Made by a program: the position numbers and the translations under genes. Positions 1 through 12,426 of a stretch of 64,000 nt of DNA are shown here, one piece after another. Source of the DNA: Colius striatus (taxonomy: Eukaryota; Chordata; Aves; Coliiformes; Coliidae). The stretch lies in NCBI RefSeq assembly GCF_028858725.1, contig NC_084759.1, positions 177,349,770 to 177,413,769 on the forward strand, written 5' to 3'. The notes below the pieces were generated by a model. That model saw only the letters and a list, made by a program, of their open reading frames with translations. It searched no databases and had not been told where the DNA came from. The first letter of the stretch is position 1, and each line of letters starts with the position of its first letter.

Positions 1-792
1 TTCCGGTAAAAGAGTGAGAGGTGAAGTTTTTAAAACATCCACAGATAGCAAAGTATGCACACCACAGTACTTTTGACCAGACTCAGAAGGTCATCTCAAG
101 GAACATAAAGGACCATTGGAACTTGTCAGAAACTTGAGAGAGAAAGGATTATAGAAAGTATGTATTTAACGTGATCCATGGCATACTACAGAGACTACAT
201 CTGATTTGACAGCTATATTCAACATATTGGAATGTCTCAAGTCAATGGAAATTTGATATTGATTTCAGCAGGACCAGTACAGTTTTACCTGGTATATAAA
301 CAAAAGCAGGACGTTCTTCACACACAGCAGATTACAGAGTCTGCAAGGACGAAGCACAATTTGTGTGCATGATTAGAGTTCACATTTCTGCATTAAAAGA
401 GATTGACTGAGACAGTTAAAAATTTCACACAAGCCTAACTCATGGTTCAAGGTTCTTGAAATGCAGCTCCACAAAGATCAAACAGGGACTTCTAAAGTGC
501 TGAATACTAAGCAGCTCCATTTTCAGAACCAGGAGCTTATAGTCAAGCTTGACCTTACGATTTAGCCTGTTACATCTTTCAGCTGAGTGTCTGGCAGGTT
601 AAGAGAGTTTGTCTTTAGTGAGGAGTTTTCCATGATGGAAATGAGCTAGGAAGCAACTCCAAGATTCTGTAAAATGCCTAATGGTAGCCATAAGAGCTAT
701 AGTTCTTGCTTAATGAAACTTTATTCCAATCCACCATATGTTCATGCACTTGTTTCTCCTGCATATATATAATGTGAATAAACTTACTGGTT

Positions 793-808
793 CACACACA
801 CACACACA
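793..808. repeat. (CA)8 microsatellite
   Basis: Eight uninterrupted CA units in AT-rich noncoding DNA, followed by a short A run. Confidence 0.9.
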
Positions 809-1506
809 AAATAGGCATGTACTTAAGTCATTTTAGATGTCAGAGAAAAAGAGCAAAGTTCGTGAGAGAGTAAGGTCTGCTCCCTTTTCCCAGCACATGA
901 ATATGAGTTTTGGTCACAATTAGTAAGGCATAGAATGAAGGAAAGGTTATGCATGGGAAAATGAGAAGAAGGAAAGGAAAACTTTGGTGAAAAATAACAT
1001 CAATTAAGTCCTTTTAAAATTATTCTTTCGCCTTGAACTAGAAAAATCCCCAATGGGCTTTTCCAGATTAAGATACACTTTGCTCTCCAAGTCTGTTGGA
1101 CTTTGCAAGGATGAAATTAGTTTTAAATTACAAGCCATTGCTCTAATGGCTTATGTTTGGCTCTCTTGAGGCAGTTTAAGTGAGAAAACCTCTGGACAAA
1201 TTGACTGGCTGTACTAGGTTCCCAGAGGAGTGAGGTCAGTTCATGGTCCTTGTAGCTTTCTGAAGAAGACAACACTGAACAATCAGCTTTATGGTTTTTT
1301 TATGGATAACCACAGATTTCCAAGGTTCTCTTGTATTGGTCACTGTATCAGGATAGTTACGTATATTTAAAGGTCCAGAAAACTGTGATTAAGTGAAAAG
1401 TTTCACATGTTTTTATTTACAGTAGTCCAAAATACCAAAGAAAGTGATTCACAGAGGCTAAATGCCGGGGATAAGAGGAAAAGGAGTATCTGCGCAGCCC
1501 ATCACC

Positions 1507-1532
1507 TCAATTACAGTGCACACTGTAATTGA
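1507..1532. repeat. Perfect inverted repeat, 12-bp arms, 2-bp spacer
   Basis: The left arm TCAATTACAGTG (1507-1518) and the right arm CACTGTAATTGA (1521-1532) are exact reverse complements separated by CA. No surrounding element explains it. It could be a dimeric protein-binding site or a chance palindrome. Confidence 0.8.
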
Positions 1533-4365
1533 TATGTGTGTTCTCAGCTTCAATTGGCAGTGAGGCTAGTTAATAATTCATAGAGCCTGTCTGTCACAGT
1601 CCAAGCACCAAACGGTGTTTAGAAGATGTGATTGATGATCACCGCAATAGCTAATTGCTAGCCCTTTGGGAAGCCTCAAAGAGGAGCTGGGATCCCCTGG
1701 GAACATTCTACTTGTGATGATACCTAGGTGTGGCTTGGGAACTTAGAAGAGTTCAAGAAGTCTGCCCCAGATGAATCAAAATACTTTGAAGCACTCAAAA
1801 AAAAGATAACGAAAACATTTAATGTGTAAAACAACAGATGAATTAAAAGCAATGCATTCATGCATCACAAGAAATGAAATATATACACATTTAACAAGAT
1901 AAAGAAATTTTGAAATTAAAAGGTGCTGAGATGTTCCAAATTCTGATAGATGACATCCTGTTGGAAATAATTTTCCCCATGCCTTTGAGATTAAATTGAG
2001 GTCCAGCAAATTTGCAAGAGCCCTGTTGCATGTGCCAGTGGGTGCCTCAGCTTAAACAGAAGGGATATCTTTCTTTCATCCCTCCTTCCCAGTAGAAAAA
2101 TGCACTGATACATAAGTAGCAAGCAGATTTATTTGGTTTTACTCTTCTGTTTCTAACAGATGAGCTTCTGCCTGTGCTTCTGTATTTTCTTTGATCATTT
2201 TTAATTCATGGAATACCGACATAGCACTTCTCAGTAAAGCAACCGAATGCTTTGCTACATCCTCTTTAGGGTGATCTCCCCTAGCCCCTGCCCTTTACCA
2301 CATCTCCCCTGAGCTGTCTTATTTTTCCATTCTTTTCTGGGAAGATGATATAATTTTCCTTTCATAAACTGAAGGAAAGTGACACAATTTGTGAGAAGAA
2401 TACTGGAATTTAGGCTTCTCTGTCTCACTATTTACACTTTGCTGGAAGAGACAGCATCACATAGAGCAATTATAGTGAAGTTTGGATATTTTCCAGCTGT
2501 GTGCTGTATGTCACTCAAACACATGAAAAGCCTTAGCTAATGATGCGTGATCCCCGGTGTTCACACTTTCCTCTCACTGGAAGTGAGCCCTTTTCCCGTT
2601 TGCTTTCCTAAGGCTGTCAGTCTGTCACTCTGTAACTACCTTTGCTCCTTCCAAAGTGCTCAGGCAGGGCTCACCTTGAAAGGAAAATCACCCACCTCCT
2701 CCAGTGCTGCAAGCCCATTCCGTGCTTGCTATGGTGCTGTCTGCTACAAGGGTCCAGCAGATTCCTGAGCCCAGGAGTTCCCTTGAGTATTTTGAAAGCT
2801 CTCAGAGGCAAGCCAGCATAGTTAACCAGCAATATGCCCTCAGATTGGATGGCTGAAGTGACAGAGCACAGACTATGTGCAGTGTTGCAAAGAAGTTTTT
2901 GTGCTTTACTGAAACTGACTAATACAACTGAATTTTTCATTTCCTTTGTAATTAAAGCAGAATGGAAGCAAGTCTCGAAAGCTCCTTGGTGGTGTGAATC
3001 CCAACTTGTAACAAGCTACATGGTCTGGAGGCTGGCACTACCCTCACCGGTGTAGCTGGCAGACTCTGATGCCCACAGCTGGCAGCAGAGTGGGTCAGCC
3101 AGCCTTAGGAGAAGCAGCAATGGAAACCCCTGAGTCTTAGGGCCCGATTCTCTGACTTTTTAATCTAATATGGTCCCTAAAATGAAGCCAGCAGAATGCC
3201 TGTACTCCTTACAGGGAACTTTTAACTAGGCATCTGTTCACTGTTTCCCACTACCATGGATCACAAAACCAGCTTTCAGTCTGAATTCCATCACATATTT
3301 AAATACACTAAGTAACCATTTTGTTTAACATGTTCAATAGTGATTTGCATATTTGTTATATGAATATCTGTAGTCAATACAAAAATGAAGTTGTGGCTTA
3401 CTGTTACAATCCGTGCCTTCAAGACAAGTGAGTTCATCTGTCATCTAGATTTCTCTTTAAAACCGAGGTATAGTATATTACCTTTACCATCAAACTTTGG
3501 TTTTCCTACTAACGTCCTCTTATGTTGTGCAGTTATTTTTTGTTGTCATGATTAGGGAGGAACCTTCTACCATACCCCAAATAAAACCCTTAGTACCATC
3601 TCTGATCCTCCGTTATTTTAGCTATGTAATAATGATTTTCTCATGTCTTCAGTCATCTGTTCTGAGAAAGAATTGTGTTTTGCTCATAGGTTTAGAAATG
3701 CTGTAACACTAATATTTTTGAGCAAGAAGGACAAGCCTGTTGCGTTTTTTGCTGTTACACTTCCATCGTTCTTTCTTCTATGGCACAAATACAAGAAGTG
3801 ACATGAAGAGTCTTCAGCAAGTACACTCTTGTCCAGAAATAAACAGAGAAACAGATGAACATAAAGACTGTTTAACCATTGTTAGTAATGGCAGCATTAG
3901 GCTTCAAAATTAGGCATGTGATCGTTAAAGACAGTACTTTAAAACAGAGCATTAGAGGTAGAAGGATGTGAGAAGTCACACCAGGCATAGACAAGTCCAC
4001 AGGACAGAGCTAAAAAAAAAAATAAGGGTTCTTCAAAACGTGGAAAAATGCTGCAGAAAAAAAAACACCCACCAACCTTTTCTGCAAAAGAGAAAGGGAT
4101 TCCCTTGATTAAGGTGGGAACTGGGCATATAGAGATGCAATCGTACTTTTTGTCCCTAGAGAAATAAACTTAGACCTCGATTCACAACACCTATTGCTCT
4201 AGACCTTAAACACAAGATGAGAATAAGGCAAAACGATTTGTCTGAGCAAACCTATGGAATCCTAGACATCTTCACAGAGATGCTGAACAGAGATGCTGAA
4301 GAAGAGTAGATGCAGCTGAGCACACAGCTGACTTCACTGTCTACAGTGACATCTTGTTTTAGTAA

Positions 4366-4927
4366 TGTCCTGGTTTTTGCTGGGATAGAGTTAATTTTCT
4401 TCCTAGTATCTGGTACAATGCTGTGTTTTGGATTTAGTGTGAGAACAATATTGTTAATACACAGATGTTTTAGTTGTTGCTAGTTAGCACTTATCCATAG
4501 TGAAGGAATTTTCAGTTTCCCAGATTCTGATGGTAAGCAGGTGCACAACAGGCTGTAAGGGAGTGTGGCCAGGACAGCTGACCTAAACTAGCCAAAGGGC
4601 TATTCCACAGTGTAGGACACCATGTGTGCTATATAAAGTGGGGAGGGTTGGTGGGGAGGGTCCAATTGCTGCTCATCCATTGGTCTGTGGATGATAATCA
4701 ATTATGTTGTGCATCACTTGACTTTCTCTGGGTTTTTTCCTCTCTCTGTTATCGTCCTTTTCATTATTATATATGGCTATTATTTATTACATTGTTCTTA
4801 TCTCTACCTATGAGTTTTGTTATTGGGTTTTTTCCCTCGATTCTCCTCCCCATGCCAGCAGGGCTGGGGGGGAAGAAGTGAGCAAATGGCTGCATGGTGC
4901 TCAGTTGCCAGCTGGAGTTGAACCACA
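4366..4927 (+). mobile_element. Solo LTR of an avian endogenous retrovirus (ERV-L-like)
   Basis: The element starts with TGTCCTGG and ends near AACCACA. This matches from memory a very common bird ERV LTR. A TATA-like box (TATATAAAG, 4630-4638) marks the U3 promoter. The pyrimidine-rich U5 part contains the family's 'TTATCTC..ACC.ATGAGTTTT' stretch, which sets plus orientation. Flanks AGTAA (4361-4365) and AGGAA (4928-4932) look like a 5-bp target-site duplication with one mismatch. No gag, pol or env follows, so this is a recombined solo LTR. The family name is from recall and was not searched. Confidence 0.8.
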
Positions 4928-7900
4928 AGGAACGATAGAGATGTATGTGCAGAGATTAGAGATACACAGCTCTGACATATACACTTGAATAAAACCTCAA
5001 AGATGTAAGAGGCTAACATTGAGCCTTCTGTGATCTGACTTGTTGACCTTCACAGCAGGTGACTGCAGATGAGAAGCAAACATTAAAATACAGACTAGCT
5101 GTAGCAGGTATTGTTTGATTCAAGCTAAATGAAGGCTGGAGTGCTCTACTTCCATAAAGCTATTTGAGCATGTCTGCATCAGATTAGAAAATCAGCTACA
5201 TTCAATCATTTTCTAATCCGCTGTTTACTGTTGTGGAGAAGGGGTTTATGAGATGCAATGTGTTTGTTTTTACAAATACAGTCTGACAGGGTGACTTACC
5301 TTCTGAAGAAACCCTTTATTCTTGTTTCTTTTTAGGTAATGGGAGAGGAAAAGCTGTCCAGAAACTGTCATGAGAAACAAAGAACACACTTCTGAGCACC
5401 TAATTAGAAATTCTGTTTGCTACTACCTTTACAGGGTTTGGGTCTGCTGTGCACAGCTTCAGATCCCTTCGTGCTCCTCCCTTAGCCTCTGGCAGCACCC
5501 ATAGTGCTTTGGGCTCTGGAAAAAGACACAGCTGATGTCCACATATTAGGACCAATGATGCTTTTCCATCAGCAACAGTAGAGTGCCGTCTGACACAACA
5601 GAAAGCCAGACATTTGGAATAGCAGCCTGCCTCACCCCATGCCATCCCATGGTGATAACCCAAAGTCATACAAGTGGCTTGTAGGGTTAGCAGAGCAGCA
5701 CCTACTCCTGTCTTTTGTCTTGCTCAGGAAATGTGCTCCCTTCCTCACACACCTGAAACTTGTTCTAACACCCCTGAGCCCAACACTTGATCTAGCTCAG
5801 GAGCTTTGTTGTCTCCCTGTACAGGTTGGCTCCTGCTTTTGAGGAACTATCCTGGCCAGAAAGAAAGAGGCTTGGCACCAGCTCCCTGCTAAGAATAACT
5901 CTCTGCCCTTTTCACAAGCATCCCTATATACCATCTGGGCACTTGATACCAGGTCTGTCATGGATGCTCTTGAAAGAAAAGGTTACCAGGATGATATACC
6001 TACAGTCAAATGTAGTATATTTGTTTTGGAGACTCTACACCTCTGAAGTGCTTTTGCAATGAAGAATTTACCATGGGAACCTTCTGCAGAGGGACCTCTT
6101 GACAACTGCCATGACTGCATGGCTTGCCTGCCTGAAAATACATTCGAATGTGGCTTACAAAACGTCAGCACCATGTTTTTGAAGTCTACAGAGCAGCCAG
6201 TAAGGAAGCACAGAACAGCAGCTTTGATAAAATTACGCCCAAGAGTAGACAGAGACCATTTTTTTTTAAGACATTACTTTTGGGTTTTGCTGTCAAAGCT
6301 TTGAGACATTCTGGAGGACTGTTTCCCTGGGATACTATTGTGATGATTATTATCTTACTCAATTACAAAGTGATGGTGTAAGCACAAAAACCAAAGTTTC
6401 TTTTCCAGCTTACAAGGTTTTGAAAGTGAAAAATCACTCTTAAATGCTAAAATCTTAAGTTTCCCAAACTTGGCATTGCACTTTGATGGTATCAGTAATC
6501 TGTCCAGACTCTCTCTGTGCTTTTACATCAAAATGTTATTACAGCGTCTCTTTTGAAAGGTACAGATTTCAGTGTGATATTGTGGTTTTTGTACGCTAGC
6601 CATTGAAGATCTATTGTTATGAGAAATTGATAAATGAAATAAAAACTAAAAAGCAAAATGGCATTGCTGCTAAAGATTGAAGATGCATTACCAGGGATGG
6701 GAGTATTTCAGTGCTTGTTCAATTTTTATATTATGCTGGAAATTGCTAATGGTTACCCTTTACCAAAGTCTGCCAGTTTTATTAATAGATTTGTCCTTGT
6801 TAAATCTTCAAGAATGAACAATTTAAAACCAAATCCTTGTTGTTATACAAGCAGCTGCAAACAGTGAAGACCATCAACAAAGTGTTGGAGCAGGTGGGAC
6901 ACTGGAACGAGCTGCTATGTACCAGGAGCACACATGGCTGCAGGTATGGGAATGAGGAGGCCATGACTGAGGAGGCTGAGCAGCCAAAAGGGAGTCAGGG
7001 GACAGCAGCTCCTTGAGTTCACACCTCAGTGAAGTTCCAGCAGTTTGAGGAAGAAGCATCTGGCAGTCTTACTTTCCTTTGTAAATGAATACGGTAACAG
7101 TAAGAATATATCTTCTAGCACTGGGCTGTCTCTCAAATGGAAAAGCTCTGCAAGCTCTGAAAATTTGACTCAGTTTTTAGGCAATAGTGTTAAAAAATGT
7201 TTTTGCCTTTTGTTGTTGAGTGTAAAATACTACAGGTGTATCACAGTTGTGACTGGGAGTGCAGTCCTTAAGTCTTGCTCCACTCCTTGAGGCTTCAGCA
7301 CCTTTTTACTTTCTGGCTACATTTATTTCAGGTCAGTTTGACCATCTTTGGTTTTATGCAAGTGTTGGCCTTCAGCTTACTATCTTCTCCTTCATGAAGT
7401 ATTTTTGAACAGCAGCACTGACTCTCTTTCCAGCTCTTGTTCTGTGGGACAAAACAAACCATGATCTTGAAATCTTCCCTTTGGCAGCCCTTCTTTGCAT
7501 CTGTTTTAGTTTGAATCTCTCTTTCTCTGTTAGCAGTGACCAAAACTATACCTATATTCAACTGCTGCTGCCTGTGCCTTGTGCAATACAATCAGCATCT
7601 TCAAATTGCTGCTACAATGGATGCTGACAGGAAATATCCTGAGATCAGTGATCACACTTCAACATTTAGAAGTTTATTTTTCTTTCCTTTGGTAACAAAA
7701 TCTTCAATTAAGATCTCCTTATGCAATGATATTTAGAGGTGGCCTAGAGGCTTTTTCTCTTTCTGGCTTTTCACAAAGGGACATGTCTATAAATTTCATT
7801 TTCCTGGTCTGGGCTCTTTCTTCCTGCCTTTAAAAATCAGACCAAAGACATGCCAATTTTGCAAAGATTTAATGTTAACACTTTCTAAACTAAAGCATGA

Positions 7901-10183
7901 GCTTTCCGATTTTCTTTACAGGATGCAATCCTGGCACATTTTCAAGTGCGAACACTCACCTGGACAGACAAACCTTTTTGTCTTCTCTGAGTTCACGAGT
8001 AACCCACAATTTTTATCTAATATCTTCTTGTGATTTCTATTCCAGTTTACACTGGTATCTCAGGGTTTTTTTCAGATTTGTCTGATTTTATCCTGTGCAT
8101 TGATACACAAAGTTACCTTTGTAGCTGTGACTGCTGACTCAATTTCAGTTTGTTAACTGGTACAGCATTCCCAAGGGTACTTCTTCAAAGCAGGATTCCT
8201 TTAATGTGATGCTCTGCATGAGAGTATTCCTTCTCTCACTGTTAATGTTTTTGTTCAGCACAGGCACTTTTCCCTACTAGCCTATTTTCTTCTCATATCC
8301 ATGCACTGAAATCTTATTGTTCAAAATATTAATGATCACTCCCTTCTCACCCGTGAAGAAAATTATCATGTTCTTCAATCCATTTAAATGATTAGTTAAA
8401 ACACTCCAGTATTTGACCCAGCACAAATCTCTTTGCTCCCTATCAATAAACCTCCCTTACAATTCTTCTTCCTTATTTAGCCAGTCCTGATTCCTCTAAA
8501 ATTCTCCTTATTCCATTTTCTTCTGTTAAAGTATCATGCAGGATTCCACATCTAATGCCTCAATAAACGTCTCAGAAATGGTTTACTGCATATACAGTGC
8601 TGAGGAACACATCCACCATAGTCAGGATTCTTTGCAAACTGCATATTTTTTTGACATAACTGAAACCTAATTACAGTTAGAGTGATAAAACTGTTGCACC
8701 TGCACATTTTGAAGTAGTTTAGAGGGAGAGCAAACTCCTAATTAGTGCCTGACAGTCAGGGCAGCACTTGCAACATTGAGGATCAAAGAATTTAGTTTGA
8801 AAGGCTTCAATATGTGCATCTTAAGAATTTATATACACCGTGGCCTAGAACAGTCTGAATCATTTACTCCATAGCTCAACTCAATTCCATGTTAAGAAAA
8901 AGCATTGGTACAGCAAGAAAGAGGAGAAAAAAGGGTGAATGAAGGCTAGATAATAGCTTACAGCAAAACCAGCATCATTACAAATCCACATCTTGCCCCA
9001 ACTGAAATGAACTCCTCCCTCCTCCTCAAGACAGCATCCTAAAACATTAGCAATACATTGAAACCGAGTCAGAATCTGATTTAAAGATAGCCTTTTCTTC
9101 TTGCTTATTATATGTAGCCTTGACCTCAGCAGTTTGAGAGCTATGTTTTTACCCTCTCTAGGCACAAAAGTGAACTGGTGTTTCATGAGATTTGCCTAGT
9201 GTTGTTGCTCTCAAACTGACCTTTACACGCATGTGCTCTCTCTCAACTCTGAACAGTTATGCAACTCAGCACTAGACTTCCTTTAGTACCAACCAAAGAC
9301 TAAAATCCAGCTTTACAGAGGTCTAACATGAAGCCCACGCTTTTCCTGGTTTGTGGGCTGAAGCTACAGACACTGAGAATTTGCAGAGAGAAAGCCACCA
9401 GCTGCAAATACTGTTTCACAAGCTTCGTTTTGAAGGCACGTGAGCATGTATGTAAATCCACCTTGAAAGGCCGTGTCAAGAAACATGGAGACATCATAGG
9501 TGTCTTACCAAGGATATTTTAACTTCTTAAATGTGGGACCTCAACAGTCAGGCAAACAGCTTCACTCATCAGCTTAGAATATGCTTAAAGGAGTCTCCTG
9601 GAAGGCACAGGAGAAAAACCAAGGCTCTGTACAAAATGACTTTTTCCAACAGAGCCATGGTGGAAGCTTTGTAGGCAGCTTGTGAAGAGCTAGAAATAAC
9701 CTGGTACTTAAACAAAGCTCTCTTGAGGTATTCTGTACACCTTGAAAAGATGGCTAGCTTTCCTGGTTTACATTCACTAATCAGCTCCTAGTACAATGTT
9801 AAATTTATCCAACCTACTTTGAGAACTTCTTAATGAAGAAAAAGTCTTGCATTATGGCAAACAGAAACAACATTCGACCTGAAAAGCCTGGCTCATTATG
9901 TCCACTTGTCCCAAGGTCTAAACATTCCTAACTCAGAGGTTTTATTTGTATAAGAAATAAATGTAAATGTTATCCCTTTGTTCATTGTAGGTAAGCATTT
10001 TTGTCAGTAAATATCCCAAAAAACTATGAGTGGAAACTTAGGAACTCAGAAGAAAGCCTTTGACAGCCTTAACTTTGCTCTTTGCTTGGGAAGTAGTGCA
10101 TTATGTATGTTGTTATGTGAGACTATTCTATATTGTCTATTTTAGGATGCTGGCTGTCTGCCTTGGGAACAATGTAAAACACA
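4928..10183. other. Gene-free stretch
   Basis: No exon or RNA gene is recognisable. An 11-bp inverted repeat with a 15-nt loop lies at 5182-5218. About 8380-8580 weakly resembles a very old CR1 copy. About 6855-7045 is a richer-composition patch of unknown origin. The remaining sequence is ordinary AT-rich noncoding DNA. Confidence 0.55.
5182..5218. repeat. Inverted repeat, 11-bp arms
   Basis: GATTAGAAAAT (5182-5192) and ATTTTCTAATC (5208-5218) are perfect reverse complements with a 15-nt spacer. It could fold as a small hairpin. Nothing around it suggests a known RNA gene. Confidence 0.7.
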
Positions 10184-10552
10184 GACTCATAGAATGGTAG
10201 GGGTTGGAAAGAACCTTTAGAGATCATCTAGTCCAACTGCCCTGCAGAAGCAGGTTCACCTAGATCAGGTCGCATAGGAACGTGTCCAGGTGGGTCTTGA
10301 AGACCTCCAAGGAAGGAGTCTCCACAACCCCTCTGGGCAGCCTGTGCCACTGCTCCCTCACCCTCACAGTGAAATAGTCTTTTCTTATGTTTAAGTGGAA
10401 CTTTTTGTGTTCCAGCTTCATCCCATTACCCCTTGCCCTGTTGCTAGCTACTATAGAAAAGAGGGATGCCAGAACCTCCTGACACCCACCCTTTAGATAT
10501 TTGTAAATATTAATAAGATCCCCCCTCAGTCTCCTGTTCTCTAGACTAAAAA
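10184..10552 (-). mobile_element. CR1 LINE, 5'-truncated 3' end
   Basis: The reverse complement ends in the diagnostic CR1 3' sequence (GGACTAGATGATCTCTAAAGG, then TTCCAACCCCTACC and ATTCTATGA). Upstream, in CR1 orientation, is the conserved block about cardiac-like 'CCTCACAGTGAAATAG' and 'CACAGGCTGCCCAGAGG'. About 370 bp remain, as expected for the usual 5' truncation. It is closely related to the copy at 20115-20460. Confidence 0.9.
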
Positions 10553-12151
10553 CATGTGAAGGCTACAGCTCATGCACTAAGGACAATTAATAGCTTCATC
10601 GGCAAAAACAAGGCAGAGAAACGAGGCTGCACCAGGAAAGTATGGGTATCCAAGTAAAATGACACAAGTGAAAATTAAAAATACATCAGATTAAAAAAAG
10701 CCCAAAACAAGTGTTTTCTTGCACAGTCACAGAATATTATGTAGCAATTCCTAAGATAACAAAGGATCTCAGCTGTTGTCCTCAACGTTCCTTTCCTAAA
10801 GGCAGCCCAGGAAGATTTTCAATGTTTTAAGATGACAAGTACAGAAGGTGACTGATATCAATTGTTATATTCACTAGATAAGGTAATAGCAGGTGATTAG
10901 TCCCAAAAGGTCAAATGGCACTGTTTCTTTGGTGAAAATGGACATTTTACCTAGTGCATAAAACATACATCTTATCTAGCAAATATTTTCCTGTACTGTA
11001 GCTGTCTATTAAGAGGCAAAAGAAACTTGCCAAGCAATCTTTTTAATAAGTACACACCCAACATCTGACAGCAGCGGTTTTAAAGTCTAATTTCACTCCA
11101 CACTGTTTGGAAGAAGTCTCATGTGCTTTCCTCTCTTGGAAATACTGTTTCATTGAGATACCATATCATCATAGCTTACCACGCCACCCTTCTTGACATA
11201 AGCAGAAAGCTGCAAAGCAATAAGCAGTAAGAAAGATCACAGTAAGCTCTAAATGTTACCTTTGCAACTCTAAGGAGATCTCCAGAGGGTGCATTTATGA
11301 AAAAGACAAAGGGAAACATGTAATTTATTATTTCATGTATTAGCTGCTAATTTTCACCTTGACTAGAAACACATGAAGTTTGGCATCTAAAACTGAAGCT
11401 TCTATAGTGAACCTCTCACTCCTGTGAACTATTTCAAGATTTTCCTTCCTTTACCTCATGACAGGAATAGCTGCTCAAGTGAAGCTTTGGGGCTTGGGAT
11501 GATTTTCAAGTAATGATCCAATCTGAAGTTGTTCCCACAAAAAACAATAGTCAGCAAGTCAGTTAATTCTGATAATTTAATAATCCATTTATAGTCATCC
11601 AAACATCTTACTCAATACTGTTATTTACAAAACCCACTGAAAATTAAAAAAAAAAAGAATTTAAGTGTTACCTTTCAAATGTCAAAGTGCAGTTTACATG
11701 GGCAGATTCTGTAAGAATGTTACACTTCTGTTAAATTCACTGGCTACTCAATGGCCCAACAGGTATCGTGCAGGTATCACTACAGTGAATGAGGATTTTA
11801 TTTTCTGTTATTTTCAAGAACCTTGGTGCTTGATAAAAGTTTTACTGCCACCATAATTATGGTACGTACATCCAAAAATGCACAGCACAATAGTTGATAA
11901 TATTCACTTTTACTGACTTCACGAAACTTAAGTAGAATAACAATAAGATCCGTAAAGTCTGAAAAATAATTAACACCATAAAACCTTGTATCAAGTCAGT
12001 GTGCACAAACAACTGTCCCACGTGGCTTTGTCCAGAATTCTGATAGCTTTACAAAGACATTATTTACTTCCAATAAACATTCTTCCTTTGCAGCACTGCA
12101 TGGATTTTCTGGAACAAGATTTACATTTATGATCTTTCATGCATTACATAT
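10553..12151 (-). other. PNPLA8: PNPLA8 3' UTR and downstream flank
   Basis: The PNPLA8 stop codon ends at 12152, so its 3' UTR runs leftwards from 12151. The 3' end cannot be fixed without transcripts. Minus-strand AATAAA hexamers occur at 11797-11802 and 11324-11329, and an ATTAAA at 11576-11581. No further coding sequence is seen. Confidence 0.5.
11797..11802 (-). terminator. PNPLA8: Candidate poly(A) signal of PNPLA8
   Basis: This is the AATAAA on the gene strand lying closest to the stop codon that I found, about 350 nt downstream. Use would give a short 3' UTR. The alternative hexamer at 11324-11329 would lengthen it to about 0.85 kb. Hexamers occur by chance in DNA this AT-rich. Confidence 0.3.
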
Positions 12152-12426
12152 TCACAATTTGGAAAGAAATGGAAGGCCTTCATACATGTCAGCCTTTAAT
12201 CTTAACCAGTCCTGAAGCCTCTGCAAAGTTGCTTTTTCCTGTGTTAGTATTTTTGCAGCTTTTCTCAGTTTTTCTTCATTCCGTTCTAAGTAACGAATTC
12301 CATCTGTCTGCAGCTGATTGAGTTTCTCCTTACGACTTTCATCCAGAGCTATGTCCTCATGCATGAGGGGGTTAAATCTGAAGTAAGTATCGGGAGGTAG
12401 CAGCGCATCCAGCATGGTATGAACTT
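12152..12426 (-). CDS. PNPLA8: PNPLA8 exon 10, residues 713-803 and stop
   Basis: The exon opens after CAATGCAG and encodes [21 protein letters not shown] charged helical tail ([20 protein letters not shown]) follows, then [12 protein letters not shown] and TGA. The terminal SKL is a canonical peroxisomal targeting signal, known for this enzyme. The tail has the heptad-like Leu spacing of an amphipathic helix or coiled coil. Confidence 0.97.

Larger units (their letters stand above)
1..4365. other. Gene-free flank downstream of PNPLA8
   Basis: I see no coding exon, RNA gene or recognisable transposable element here. Open frames are short and show no family resemblance. A CA microsatellite (793-808) and a perfect inverted repeat (1507-1532) are the only structured features. 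In mammals the gene beyond the PNPLA8 3' end is NRCAM, but none of its coding sequence is visible. A noncoding or regulatory role cannot be excluded. Confidence 0.6.

Noticed and set aside
4624..5019. Hydrophobic open frames of 71-85 residues
   Set aside because: They lie inside or overlap the U3/U5 part of the solo LTR, and no retroviral gene matches.
1..10183. NRCAM exons, expected from mammalian gene order
   Set aside because: No immunoglobulin or fibronectin domain coding sequence is visible. Untranslated first exons cannot be recognised without transcripts.
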